Shown here in pieces: positions 26,953 to 35,259 of a stretch of DNA of 64,000 nt. A model generated the notes under the pieces. That model did no database searches, had not been told where the DNA came from, and saw only the letters and a program-made list of their open reading frames with translations. The translations under genes were made by a program, and so were the position numbers. Source of the stretch: Paractinoplanes brasiliensis (GTDB lineage: Bacteria > Actinomycetota > Actinomycetes > Mycobacteriales > Micromonosporaceae); assembly GCF_004362215.1 (NCBI RefSeq), contig NZ_SNWR01000001.1:5996001-6060000 (forward strand), given 5' to 3'. Each line of letters begins with the position of its first letter. The stretch's first letter is position 1.

Positions 26953-27885
26953 ATGGCGGGCAACGCGGATCGGGCGGAGGCCTGGACCTCTGCGCTCCGG
27001 GAGCAGCAGGGTTCCATGGACCTGGGCGCTGACCTGGGACCGGCCGACCCGACGGCGTACACGATGCGCCGTCCCATCCCCGAGCCGATGCCGACCGACC
27101 GGCACGGACCGGCGCGCATCATCGCCCTGGCCAACCAGAAGGGCGGGGTCGGCAAGACCACCACCACGATCAACCTGGGCGCCGCCCTGGCCGAGTACGG
27201 CCGCAAGGTGCTGCTGGTCGACTTCGACCCTCAGGGCGCCTGCTCGGTCGGGCTGGGCGTCAACCCGCACAACCTCGACCTGAGCATCTACAACCTGCTC
27301 ATGCAGGACGACGTCACCGCCGAGGACGTCATCATCAAGACCGACGTGGCCGGGCTGCACCTGCTGCCGGCCAACATCGACCTGTCAGCGGCCGAGATCC
27401 AGCTGGTCAACGAGGTCGCCCGCGAGATGGCCCTGGCCCGCGTGCTGCGCTCGGTCCGCAAGGAATACGACTTCATCCTGATCGACTGCCAGCCCTCGCT
27501 GGGCCTGCTGGCGATCAACGCCCTCACCATCGCGCACGGCGTGCTGATCCCGCTCGAGTGCGAGTTCTTCTCGCTTCGCGGTGTCGCCCTGCTGCTCGAC
27601 ACGATCGACAAGGTGCGCGAGCGGCTCAACTTCGACCTCGAGCTCGAGGGCATCCTCGCCACCATGTACGACTCGCGCACCACCCACTGCCGCCAGGTGC
27701 TGCAGCGTGTGGTCGAGGCGTTCGGCGACAAGGTCTACCAGACCGTCATCACCAAGACCGTCAAGTTCCCCGAGTCCACCGTGGCCGGCTCGCCGATCAC
27801 GACCCTTGACCCGGCTTCCTCGGGCGCCCGCAACTACCGGCAGCTCGCCCGCGAGGTCATCGCCGCCAAGGCTGAGCGCGGCTGA
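26953..27885 (+). CDS. ParA/Soj-family ATPase
   Basis: 310 aa from the ATG at 26953. Deviant Walker A KGGVGKTTTT at residues 63-72, KVLLVDFDPQGACSVGLG (A'), and Walker B YDFILIDCQPSLGLL. A disordered 50-residue N-terminal extension is present. ParA ATPases position DNA or protein cargo on the nucleoid. The location immediately before scpA/scpB (as Rv1708 in M. tuberculosis) rather than with parB means it is a second ParA-like protein that may work with the ScpAB-SMC condensin. Confidence 0.92.
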   Translation: MAGNADRAEAWTSALREQQGSMDLGADLGPADPTAYTMRRPIPEPMPTDRHGPARIIALANQKGGVGKTTTTINLGAALAEYGRKVLLVDFDPQGACSVGLGVNPHNLDLSIYNLLMQDDVTAEDVIIKTDVAGLHLLPANIDLSAAEIQLVNEVAREMALARVLRSVRKEYDFILIDCQPSLGLLAINALTIAHGVLIPLECEFFSLRGVALLLDTIDKVRERLNFDLELEGILATMYDSRTTHCRQVLQRVVEAFGDKVYQTVITKTVKFPESTVAGSPITTLDPASSGARNYRQLAREVIAAKAERG

Positions 27886-27912
27886 CAGCGCAATTCGCGC
27901 CTTAGGAGAACA

Positions 27913-28581
27913 GTGCTGTTCGCTCTTGGCGAGCCGGTGGCGTTCGTTGCGCTGGTGCTCTCGTTCCTGCTCGCGATCGTGCTGCGCGCCGTCGCCATCC
28001 GGGTGACCGCGCGTGCCGTCGGGCTGGCCGACCGCCGTGACTCGATCGCCCCGCGCCTGCGCGAAGACGTCGACCCGTTCGGCGGGGTCGCGGCCGCGAT
28101 CGGCGGCATGGGCTGGGGCAAGATGCTCACCGTCGACGACGTGCCCCGCTACCAGGGCCGCGGAAAGGCCATCGCGGTGTTCGCGGCCGGGCCGATCGTC
28201 TGCATCGTCCTGTCGCAACTGCTTCTGCTCGGGTACGCGCTGACGTACCCGAACAATGTGCTGTCGATAATCGGACCGGCCGACGTACTGCTCGGCATCG
28301 GCCTGCCGACAGCGCATCAGGTGTGGCTGTCGATCGCGGTCGGGCTGCTCTGCTTCGGCATCCTTGCCCTGATCCCCGTCCCGCCACTGGACGGCTTCGG
28401 CATTCTCTACTCCGCCGTCACCAAGCCTGGCCAGGCACTTCAGTGGATGCGGCTGTGGTTCGAGGACAAGAACATCGGCGTCCTCGTGCTGCTGGTCCTG
28501 TGCATCTTCCCGCTCGGGATGCCGTTCCTGATGCAGATCCTGAACGCGCTGGGGCTGGTGTTCGTCCGCGTCTGGGGGTGA
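27913..28581 (+). CDS. Site-2-protease-like membrane protein lacking HExxH
   Basis: 222 aa; GTG at 27913 after TTAGGAGAAC. Five or so hydrophobic helices. The C-terminal motif ALIPVPPLDGFGIL is the S2P/rhomboid-like [N]PxPPLDG motif, and LREDVDPFGGVAAAIGGMGWGK resembles the RxxxDPxGxxxP loop of family M50B. The first helix, where HExxH should lie, reads FLLAIVLRAVAIRVTARAVGL, so both zinc histidines and the glutamate are missing. Proteolysis is unlikely. It sits between parA and scpA as part of this cluster. Confidence 0.78.
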   Translation: MLFALGEPVAFVALVLSFLLAIVLRAVAIRVTARAVGLADRRDSIAPRLREDVDPFGGVAAAIGGMGWGKMLTVDDVPRYQGRGKAIAVFAAGPIVCIVLSQLLLLGYALTYPNNVLSIIGPADVLLGIGLPTAHQVWLSIAVGLLCFGILALIPVPPLDGFGILYSAVTKPGQALQWMRLWFEDKNIGVLVLLVLCIFPLGMPFLMQILNALGLVFVRVWG

Positions 28582-28702
28582 CCCCTAAGCCCCGGATTCG
28601 TGCCGTCAGGGAGAAACCTGGAGGCGATCTGTGGCGCGGTAGGCGCACTCTGAACGCATCAGTTCATTCGCTTCGTTCGTTCCGCTACCGGAGATGATCG
28701 AG

Positions 28703-28975
28703 ATGCGCAGCCAATTGCTCGCCGCCCGCGCCGCCGCCCTGTTCGCCAGCGACCTCCCGGCCGGGTCCCGGCCCAGCGCCACTGTCGTGGAAGCTGCCAT
28801 CGCCCGGTCCGTTCGCAGCTGCGGCGGCACCCGGGGGTGTGCGGCCGCTCTCGCCGCCGCGTACGGCGACTACCCGGAGACCGCTGTGGCCCGCATGCGG
28901 TGGGCGCGCAGTGTGGTTCAGGGTGTTTATGAACCGTCGCTTTCGCCTTCGCCGGGCATGGCGCTGGCCGCTTGA
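28703..28975 (+). CDS. Small hypothetical protein
   Basis: 90 aa from ATG at 28703 with GGAG 9 nt upstream (an ATG at 28694 is directly against that GGAG and is less likely). Helical, Ala/Arg-rich, with SATVVEAAIARSVRSCGGTRGCAAALAAAYGDYPETAVARMRWAR. Codon use fits the chromosome, so it is probably a real gene. No family is recognised. Confidence 0.6.
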   Translation: MRSQLLAARAAALFASDLPAGSRPSATVVEAAIARSVRSCGGTRGCAAALAAAYGDYPETAVARMRWARSVVQGVYEPSLSPSPGMALAA

Positions 28976-29081
28976 CTTGCCGGGGGTCACGCCCTGGCGG
29001 CGCGGCCCCCGGGCCGGTCGACGTGCGCCTCTCGGCGGCGTCTGGTGGTGAGCCGGGCGCTTCTGTGTCAGCAGCGGCTCT

Positions 29082-29171
29082 CGGTTTGCTGCGCTTTGGC
29101 GGTTTGCTGCGCTTTGCCGGTTCGGGGCGCTTTGCCGGCTCGGGACGCTTTGCCGGTCAGCGGCGCTTCTC
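29082..29171. repeat. Five 18-bp tandem repeats
   Basis: Units at 29082, 29100, 29118, 29136 and 29154. The first two are nearly identical (CGGTTTGCTGCGCTTTGC); later units change the middle (CGGTTCGGGGCGCTTTGC). The array ends 4 bp before the stop codon of the flavin/F420-type oxidoreductase gene and is non-coding. Confidence 0.8.
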
Positions 29172-29174
29172 CGG

Positions 29175-29591
29175 TCAGCGCGGAGTGATCACGGCGATCG
29201 GGAACTTCCGGTCGGTCTTGGTCTCGTAGTCGGCCGCGTCGGGCCAGTAGGCGCGCCAGATGCCGTAGAGCCGCTCCCAGTCGTCGTCGCGGCCCGCGCG
29301 TACGACCCGGTGGTCGGCCTTGAGCGTCTCGGCGCCCAGCTCGATGGTCACCGGCCCGTCGAGCGCCTCGAGGTTGGCGACCCACTGCGGCTCGGCCGGC
29401 GCGCCGCCCGCGCTGCCACAGAGCAGGTAGGAGTCGCCGTCGGGCGCCGCGACCAGCGGGTTGACCGTGACCTTGCCGGTCTTGCGGCCCGGCGTGTGCA
29501 GCAGCAGGGTGGTCTTGCCCTCCCAGTGGCCGCCGAGCACGCCGTTCTTGGCGCGGAAGTCGTCGATGACGGTGTCGTTGAACGAAGCCAT
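29175..29591 (-). CDS. Nitroreductase/deazaflavin (F420)-dependent oxidoreductase, Ddn family
   Basis: 138 aa from the ATG at 29591 (a TTG seven codons upstream is the alternative). The core pattern LLLHTPGRKTGKVTVNPLVA, SYLLCGSAGGAPAEPQWVANL and DWERLYGIWRAYWPDAADYE matches the F420H2-dependent quinone/nitroreductase Ddn family. It reduces quinones or other electrophiles with F420H2 at the membrane face. Divergent from the GyrI-like gene across 74 bp that hold a GACAA/TTGTC inverted repeat (29608-29623). Confidence 0.85.
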   Translation of the reverse strand: MASFNDTVIDDFRAKNGVLGGHWEGKTTLLLHTPGRKTGKVTVNPLVAAPDGDSYLLCGSAGGAPAEPQWVANLEALDGPVTIELGAETLKADHRVVRAGRDDDWERLYGIWRAYWPDAADYETKTDRKFPIAVITPR

Positions 29592-29665
29592 GCGCCCAAG
29601 ATTAGTTGACAACGAAAATTGTCCTCCATGGACTGTGCGCAGTGTCGCTGTGCCAACATCTCAGC

Positions 29666-30256
29666 ATGGCGGACACCGGCAAGGTCGACTTCAAGAAGAC
29701 GCTTGCGGTCTACCGCGCCCGCCGCGGGTTCCAGGTCGTGGACGTGCCCGACCTGCAATACCTGATGATCGACGGGCACGGGGATCCGAACACCGCGGTG
29801 TTCACCGAGGCCGTCGAGGCGCTCTACCCGCTGGCGTACAAGCTCAAATTCGCCAGCAAGAAGACCCTCGGACGCGATTACGTGGTCATGCCGCTCGAAG
29901 GCCTGTGGTGGGCCGGCGACATGGACGCCTTCACCGCCGCCCGCGACAAGTCGCGGTGGGACTGGACGCTGATGATCATGGTGCCCGACTGGATCACGCC
30001 GCGGATGTTCGCCGAGGTGGCGCCGGCCGGGTCACGGGTCCGCCTCGAGACGCTGGCCGAGGGCCGATGCGTGCAGACGTTGCACGTCGGCTCCTACGAC
30101 GACGAAGCCGGGGTGCTCGCCGAGATGCACTCGAGCTTCATACCGTCGCGCGGCTTCACGATGGTGGGCAAGCACCACGAGATCTACCTCAGCGATCGCC
30201 GCAAAACCGAACCTTCCCGACTTCGTACGATCCTCCGGCAGCCCGTACGCGAATGA
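29666..30256 (+). CDS. GyrI-like small-molecule-binding protein
   Basis: 196 aa from ATG at 29666. VDFKKTLAVYRARRGFQVVDVPDLQYLMIDGHGDPN, FTEAVEALYPLAYKLKF, a WWAGD-containing centre and the C-terminal HHEIYLSDRRKTEPSRLRTILRQPV are typical of the stand-alone GyrI/Rob C-terminal-like family. These domains bind drugs or hydrophobic amphiphiles. No DNA-binding domain is present. Its neighbour is a probable detoxifying reductase. Confidence 0.85.
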   Translation: MADTGKVDFKKTLAVYRARRGFQVVDVPDLQYLMIDGHGDPNTAVFTEAVEALYPLAYKLKFASKKTLGRDYVVMPLEGLWWAGDMDAFTAARDKSRWDWTLMIMVPDWITPRMFAEVAPAGSRVRLETLAEGRCVQTLHVGSYDDEAGVLAEMHSSFIPSRGFTMVGKHHEIYLSDRRKTEPSRLRTILRQPVRE

Positions 30257-30441
30257 TCGCCGGCCGGCGGCGGGGATCGTGCCGCTGGATGACCCGCGGC
30301 GTCCAGGGTGTTCCCGCCCTGGCGATGCTGACCTCGAGGACACAGCCCCCGGCCGTTCGGTGAGGACCGATATGTACCCGTTCGGGGGCAGTGACCGGAC
30401 GGTGGGTCGGGCGTTGATCTTCAGAGGGATGGGAGTGACCT

Positions 30442-32286
30442 GTGAGGCGGGAGCAGGTTGTCGGAGCCGTGGTCTACGGTCAGTTCGTGCCTGAAGAGTC
30501 GACCCATCCGTCCGTGCCTGACGCGCCGCCCGTCCCGGTTCCGGGGGCGCCGGTTGCCGGCGGTGCGGCGCATGCCAACGACGCCGCAGTGCACGGCGGC
30601 TCGGGTGATGGCGGCTCGGGTGACGGCGGCTTCGGCGACGGCGGCTCGGGTGACGGCGGCGATGTGGCCGGGGCCGGCGTGGCGGTCGCTGCCGACGGGG
30701 TGACCGTTGACGCCGAGGGCAACCCGGTTGACGAGAGCAAGTTCCTCGTACGGCTGGACAACTTCACCGGGCCGTTCGATCTGCTGCTGCAACTGATCGG
30801 GAAGCACAAGCTCGACGTCACCGAGGTCGCGCTGCACCAGGTGACCGACGACTTCATCGCGTACATCCGGGCCATGGGCGACGACTGGGATCTCGGTGAG
30901 GCCAGCGAGTTCCTGCTGGTCGCGGCCACGCTGCTCGACCTCAAGGCGGCCCGCCTGCTGCCCGCGGCCGACGTCGAGGACGAGGAAGACCTGGCCCTGC
31001 TCGAGGCCCGTGACCTGCTCTTTGCGCGTCTGCTGCAGTACAAGGCGTACAAGGAGGCCGCGGCTCACATCATGGAGCTCGAGGTCAACGGCATGCGGCG
31101 CTGGCCTCGCATGGTGTCGATGGAACCGCGGTATGCCGAGGCGCTGCCCGACCTGGTGCTGGGCGTCGGGCCGGAGCGGCTGTTCAAGCTGGCCCTCAAG
31201 CAGTTCACCCCGAAACCGGGGCCGCCGCAGGTGTCGATCGCGCACATCCACCAGGTGCGGGTCAGTGTTCGTGAGCATGCGGCCCTGCTGCGCGACCGGT
31301 TGCGCCGTGCCGGGCAGGCGACGTTCACGCTGCTGGTTGCGGACTGTGACAACACGCTGGAGGTGGTGGCCCGCTTCCTGGCGTTGCTGGAGCTCTATCG
31401 CGAGGGGTTGATCGACTTCGAGCAACCGGTGTCGCTGGATGAGCTGACCGTGCGCTGGATCGGCGGGGACGCCCCGGACGCCGAGCTCGACATCGACGAC
31501 TACGAGGGGACGAAGCCGGAGGTCGACACGGCGGCGTCCGAACCTGGGGAAGAAGGGGCCGCTGCCTCGGAGCCGGGCGCTGACGACCCCGTCGCCGCGG
31601 GTCGGGACGACTCCGCTGACGATCTCTACGAGGACGACGACGACGATTCGGACCTCGACGCGTTTGACGTGGCCCCGATCGAGGAGGAGCCGCCTGGCCT
31701 CGGTGCTCGCGGCGGGACGGCCGACGGAAGCCTGGATGACTCCGACGATGCCGGTGTGGCTGGCCGCGGCGGGATTGCGGACGACTCCGATGGCGTCGGC
31801 GCGGATGCTCACAGCGAGGCGGCTGACGATGTCGATGGCGGCGGCGAGGTGGCCGACGATCTGGACGGCGCCGGCGTCGGCGTGGGTGGCGGTGAGGCGG
31901 TTGTCGGTCTGGGCGGTGCGGGGGTGGACGGCGACGGCGGTGAGGCGGTTGTCGGTCTGGGCGGTGCGCGGGTGGACGGCGACGGCGGTGAGGCGGTTGT
32001 CGGCCTGGGCGGTGCGCGGGTGGACGGCGACGGCGGTGAGGCGGTTGTCGATCTGGGCGGCGCGGGCGTGGATGGCGAGCGGGGTGAGCAAGGCTCCGAG
32101 CTCAGCGCAGCCGAGCGGCGGGTCGATGAGGATGCAGCGCGGTCCGCGGGGGTTGAGAGCGTTGCGCCCGGCTTGAGTGGGGAAGCGCCAGAATCGGCTG
32201 TTCCGGGGCGGGAGCTGGGGTCTGACCGGCTTGACGAGCGTGATGATCTTGGTGGGGTAGACGACGACGCGGAGGAACGATCGTGA
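30442..32286 (+). CDS. scpA: Segregation and condensation protein ScpA with very long C-terminal tail
   Basis: 614 aa, more than twice the usual 250-280. GTG at 30442 has GGGAG 6 nt upstream; a GTG at 30487 is an alternative. After a Gly/Asp-rich leader (GGSGDGG repeats, residues about 53-75) the kleisin core runs about 100-345: FLVRLDNFTGPFDLLLQLIGKHKLDV, DFIAYIRAMG, ASEFLLVAATLLDLKAARLLP, LLFARLLQYKAYK and the C-terminal winged helix (VARFLALLELYREGLIDFEQ). It bridges SMC heads with ScpB. The acidic tail (about 350-614) has four 16-residue repeats and is not part of any ScpA I know. Confidence 0.9.
   Translation: MRREQVVGAVVYGQFVPEESTHPSVPDAPPVPVPGAPVAGGAAHANDAAVHGGSGDGGSGDGGFGDGGSGDGGDVAGAGVAVAADGVTVDAEGNPVDESKFLVRLDNFTGPFDLLLQLIGKHKLDVTEVALHQVTDDFIAYIRAMGDDWDLGEASEFLLVAATLLDLKAARLLPAADVEDEEDLALLEARDLLFARLLQYKAYKEAAAHIMELEVNGMRRWPRMVSMEPRYAEALPDLVLGVGPERLFKLALKQFTPKPGPPQVSIAHIHQVRVSVREHAALLRDRLRRAGQATFTLLVADCDNTLEVVARFLALLELYREGLIDFEQPVSLDELTVRWIGGDAPDAELDIDDYEGTKPEVDTAASEPGEEGAAASEPGADDPVAAGRDDSADDLYEDDDDDSDLDAFDVAPIEEEPPGLGARGGTADGSLDDSDDAGVAGRGGIADDSDGVGADAHSEAADDVDGGGEVADDLDGAGVGVGGGEAVVGLGGAGVDGDGGEAVVGLGGARVDGDGGEAVVGLGGARVDGDGGEAVVDLGGAGVDGERGEQGSELSAAERRVDEDAARSAGVESVAPGLSGEAPESAVPGRELGSDRLDERDDLGGVDDDAEERS
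31888..32079 (+). repeat. Four 48-bp tandem repeats inside scpA
   Basis: Units at 31888, 31936, 31984 and 32032, each encoding GGEAVVGLGGAGVDGD or a close variant. The first three are almost identical at DNA level, indicating recent unequal duplication in frame. Confidence 0.85.
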
Positions 32287-34112
32287 GCAGCGACGAGCGG
32301 CAGGACTCGCTGGCGGCGCAGGCGGCGGCCTGGGTGCCGCCGTGGGAACGTGCCCCGCGGCGCCCGGATCGGGAGTTCCAGGAGCGGGTCGAAGCCGAGG
32401 CGGGCGAGCAGGCGTCCGAACCCGAGGAGGGGGAGGAACTCAGTCAGGCGGGGCTTTCCGAGGACGACGACGACTTCGATCCTGCGTTCGAGGGGCCCAA
32501 CCCCCGTACGCGGGAAGCCGAGGGGGACGAGTCGGCAGAAACGCCTGCGGTTGGGCTCGACGACGCTGCTGCAGTTTCGACCGTGGGGCAGTTGTCGGAC
32601 CCGGGCGTTGAGGAACCGGCGTTGGGTGAGCTGGGGGATGAGTCGGCGGGCGTCGACGCGCCGAGCGAGCCTGGGGACGAGTCGGCGGGGGTCGACGCGC
32701 CGGCCGGGGTGCCGGGGCGGGAGGGCATCGAGACGCCTCCGGGGGCGGAGATGCCGTTGCCGGAGCCGATCGAGGAAGCGGCGGAGGCGGCCGACGCGGA
32801 TGAGCCGGGTACGCCGGTGGACGCGCCGCTGCCTGCTGAGGGGGACGACGCGGCGGACGTGTTCGACTCGGCGGCCGATGACGACGTGAGCGATGACGGC
32901 GAGATGGATTTGCTGTTCGCCGACGAGGTGCCGCCGCCGAACAGCGCCGCTGACAATGTCGCGGGCAGGACAGGTCACGCGGCCGGCCGTGGGCAAAGCG
33001 AGCGGGCCGGGGGTGACCGTGCTGAGGGCGACCGGGCCGAGAGCGACCGCGCTGAGAGCGACCGGGCCGAGAGCGACCGCGCTGAGAGCGACCGCGCTGA
33101 GAGCGACCGCGCTGAGAGCGACCGCGCTGAGAGCGACCGCGCTGAGAGCGACCGCGCTGAGAGCGACCGCGCTGAGAGCGACCGCGCTGAGAGCGACCGT
33201 GCTGGGAGCGAGCGGGCCGAGGGCGACCGTGCTGGGAGCGAGCGGGCCGAGGGCGACCGTGCTGAGAGCGACCGGGCCGGGGGTGACCGTGCTGAGAGCG
33301 ACCGGGCCGAGGGAGCCGACGCTCGGGGCGACCGGCTCGAGGGCGCCGGAGGTGAGGGCGGCGCGGACGAGGCTGCGGTTGTTGACGCGGCCGCGGCGGG
33401 GGCCAGGGCGGCTGCTGAGGGCGAGGGCGAGCCGGTCAAGAGGTCCAAGGGGGCGAAGGCCCGGGCGGTGCCGGGGCAGAAGCGGCGTGCCGGGGAGCCC
33501 CTCGGGACGGGGGATGAGTCGTCACCGCGTACGGGGAACGCTGACGTTGATCTTCCGGGGTTGACCGACGACGCGGAGCTGGCGGGGGCTCTGGAGGCGA
33601 TCATGCTGGTCGTCGACGAGCCGGTCGGGGAGTTGCAGCTGGCGCAGATCCTGGAGCAGCCGACCGAGCGGATCGCGGCGATGTTGGACAACCTGTCGGC
33701 GCGGTACACGGCGGCGGGGCACGGGTTCGACCTTCGGCGGGTCGCGGGCGGGTGGCGTCTGTACACGCGGCCGGAATACGCGGCGTACGTGGAAAGGTTT
33801 GTCCTCGACGGGCAGTCTGTGCGGCTGACCCAGGCGGCACTGGAGACACTGGCTGTGGTCGCCTACAAACAGCCGGTGACGCGTTCGCGGATCAGCGCCA
33901 TCCGCGGTGTGAACTGCGACGGGGTCATGCGTACGCTTGCTACTCGCGGCCTGATCGAGGAATGCGGCACCGAGAGCGAAACCGGGGCACACCTGTATCG
34001 CACGACGGGGCTGTTCCTCGAGAAGCTCGGCCTCAACTCGGTCGACCAGCTGCCGCCGCTCGCCCCATTTTTGCCCGACGACGTGGAAGAAGTGCTCGAT
34101 GCCACAGGCTGA
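32283..34112 (+). CDS. scpB: Segregation and condensation protein ScpB with about 420-residue N-terminal extension
   Basis: 609 aa; GTG at 32283 overlaps the scpA stop (GTGA). The true ScpB double winged-helix core is only residues about 422-609: DDAELAGALEAIMLVVDEPV, LAQIL, LRRVAGGWRLYTRPEYAAYV, QAALETLAVVAYKQPVTRSRISAIRGVNCDG and LYRTTGLFLEKLGL. The N-terminal extension is acidic and disordered, with a 21-unit RAESD-type pentapeptide array (residues about 241-345). ScpB dimers complete the SMC-ScpAB condensin complex. The rluB start overlaps its end by 14 bp. Confidence 0.9.
   Translation: MSSDERQDSLAAQAAAWVPPWERAPRRPDREFQERVEAEAGEQASEPEEGEELSQAGLSEDDDDFDPAFEGPNPRTREAEGDESAETPAVGLDDAAAVSTVGQLSDPGVEEPALGELGDESAGVDAPSEPGDESAGVDAPAGVPGREGIETPPGAEMPLPEPIEEAAEAADADEPGTPVDAPLPAEGDDAADVFDSAADDDVSDDGEMDLLFADEVPPPNSAADNVAGRTGHAAGRGQSERAGGDRAEGDRAESDRAESDRAESDRAESDRAESDRAESDRAESDRAESDRAESDRAESDRAESDRAGSERAEGDRAGSERAEGDRAESDRAGGDRAESDRAEGADARGDRLEGAGGEGGADEAAVVDAAAAGARAAAEGEGEPVKRSKGAKARAVPGQKRRAGEPLGTGDESSPRTGNADVDLPGLTDDAELAGALEAIMLVVDEPVGELQLAQILEQPTERIAAMLDNLSARYTAAGHGFDLRRVAGGWRLYTRPEYAAYVERFVLDGQSVRLTQAALETLAVVAYKQPVTRSRISAIRGVNCDGVMRTLATRGLIEECGTESETGAHLYRTTGLFLEKLGLNSVDQLPPLAPFLPDDVEEVLDATG
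33003..33317 (+). repeat. 15-bp tandem array inside scpB (21 units)
   Basis: In-frame pentapeptide units of the form RA[EG][SG][DE]. Eleven consecutive units are RAESD, mostly exact GCTGAGAGCGACCGC copies. Because 15 is divisible by 3, expansion or contraction keeps the frame. Confidence 0.9.
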
Positions 34113-34836
34113 CACCGCCGAACGCCTCCAGAAAGTCCTGGCGGCGGCCGGTGTTGGATCCCGGCGCGCCTGCGAAGACCTGATCTTCCGCCGGCGCGTC
34201 ACGGTCAACGGCAAGGTCGCCAAGCTCGGTGACAAGGTCGATCCCGACACCGCGGAGATCCTCGTCGACGGGCAGCGGGTGATCACCAACAAGAAGCTCG
34301 TCTACCTGGCGCTGAACAAGCCGCGCGGCGTCGTCTCCTCGCTCGACGACGAGAAGGGCCGCACCGAGCTGGCGGATTTCGTCGGCCAGTTCGACGTGCG
34401 GCTGCACCACGTGGGCCGGCTCGACGCCGACTCCGAGGGCCTGCTGCTGATCACCAACGACGGCGAGCTCACCAACAAGCTCACCCACCCGCGGTACGAG
34501 ATCCAGAAGACGTACGTGGCCGAGGTCGTCAACGGCCCGCTGCCGCGCAATGTCGGCCGGCAACTGCTCGCCGGTGTCGAACTCGAGGACGGCCCGGCCA
34601 AGGCCGACGGGTTCAAGCTGCTGGGCGCGCTCGGCAAGACCGCGCAGGTCGAGATCGTGCTGCACGAGGGCCGCAAGCACATCGTGCGCCGCATGATGGA
34701 GGAGGTCGGGCACCCGGTGACCCGCCTGATCCGTACGGCGGTCGGCCCGGTGCGCCTCGGCGACCTTCGTCCGGGCGGGTTCCGGCACCTGTCCCAGGCG
34801 GAGGTCGCGGCGCTGTTCAAGGCGGCCGGCAGCTGA
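34099..34836 (+). CDS. rluB: 23S rRNA pseudouridine synthase RluB
   Basis: 245 aa. N-terminal S4 domain (RLQKVLAAAGVGSRRACEDLIFRRRVTVNGK), then the RsuA/RluB catalytic motif GRLDADSEGLLLITNDGEL, where the first Asp is the nucleophile (about residue 107), and the EGRKHIVRRMMEEVGHPV motif. It isomerises a uridine in 23S rRNA (helix 89 in E. coli RluB). Coupled to scpB by overlap, the standard arrangement in bacteria. Confidence 0.95.
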   Translation: MPQADTAERLQKVLAAAGVGSRRACEDLIFRRRVTVNGKVAKLGDKVDPDTAEILVDGQRVITNKKLVYLALNKPRGVVSSLDDEKGRTELADFVGQFDVRLHHVGRLDADSEGLLLITNDGELTNKLTHPRYEIQKTYVAEVVNGPLPRNVGRQLLAGVELEDGPAKADGFKLLGALGKTAQVEIVLHEGRKHIVRRMMEEVGHPVTRLIRTAVGPVRLGDLRPGGFRHLSQAEVAALFKAAGS

Positions 34837-34847
34837 CGTTCGCGGCA

Positions 34848-35210
34848 TTGATGCCGGGGCATGCGATCTGTCTCCAGTGGAAAGGACGGATCGCATGGTC
34901 ACCAATTCCCCGGCAGCTGTTCGGGGTGTTCCAGGCATCGGTGCTGCACAACATCGTGCATCTGCTGTTCGGCATCGTGGGTCTGGCGCTGGCCCGTACG
35001 GTGTCCGGCGCGCGCGCCTACCTGATCGGTGGCGGTGCCGTTTACCTGGTGCTCTGGCTCTACGGCCTGGTTGTGGCACAGGACTCAAGCGCCAACTTCG
35101 TGCCGGTGAACACCGCCGACGACTGGCTGCACCTCGGGCTGGGCGTCGGGATGATCGCTCTCGGGTTCCTGCTGTCGCGCCGGGACCGGGCTGCCGTCAC
35201 TGGCCGGTGA
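34848..35210 (+). CDS. DUF4383-type membrane protein, N-terminally shortened
   Basis: 120 aa. QLFGVFQASVLHNIVHLLFGIVGLALARTVSGA, LIGGGAVYLVLWLYGLV, FVPVNTADDWLHLGLGVGMIALGF is the core of the DUF4383 family. Family members normally have another membrane helix before this; here the first 24 residues (MMPGHAICLQWKGRIAWSPI) are unrelated, so the 5' end seems replaced or eroded. Three helices remain. It may be functional or decaying. Confidence 0.6.
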   Translation: MMPGHAICLQWKGRIAWSPIPRQLFGVFQASVLHNIVHLLFGIVGLALARTVSGARAYLIGGGAVYLVLWLYGLVVAQDSSANFVPVNTADDWLHLGLGVGMIALGFLLSRRDRAAVTGR

Positions 35211-35217
35211 GCAGCAA

Positions 35218-35247
35218 CAGGCCCAGGGCTTCCACGCCCCGGGCCTG
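35218..35247. terminator. Probable bidirectional terminator
   Basis: CAGGCCCAGGGC (35218-35229) pairs with GCCCCGGGCCTG (35236-35247) over 12 bp with one mismatch and a 6-nt loop; ATTGT follows. It lies between the convergent DUF4383 gene and the small minus-strand gene. Confidence 0.55.
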
Positions 35248-35259
35248 ATTGTGTCCAGC

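Noticed and set aside
30303..30322. CCAGGG/CCCTGG hairpin after the GyrI-like gene as a terminator
   Set aside because: Six-bp stem with no T-tract; too weak to claim.
33003..33317. CRISPR-like regular repeats
   Set aside because: Contiguous 15-bp units without spacers, in frame inside scpB; it is a coding tandem repeat.
32975..33766. Minus-strand and third-frame ORFs through the scpB repeat
   Set aside because: A 15-bp repeat without stops stays open in all frames; ScpB frame is fixed by its C-terminal domain.
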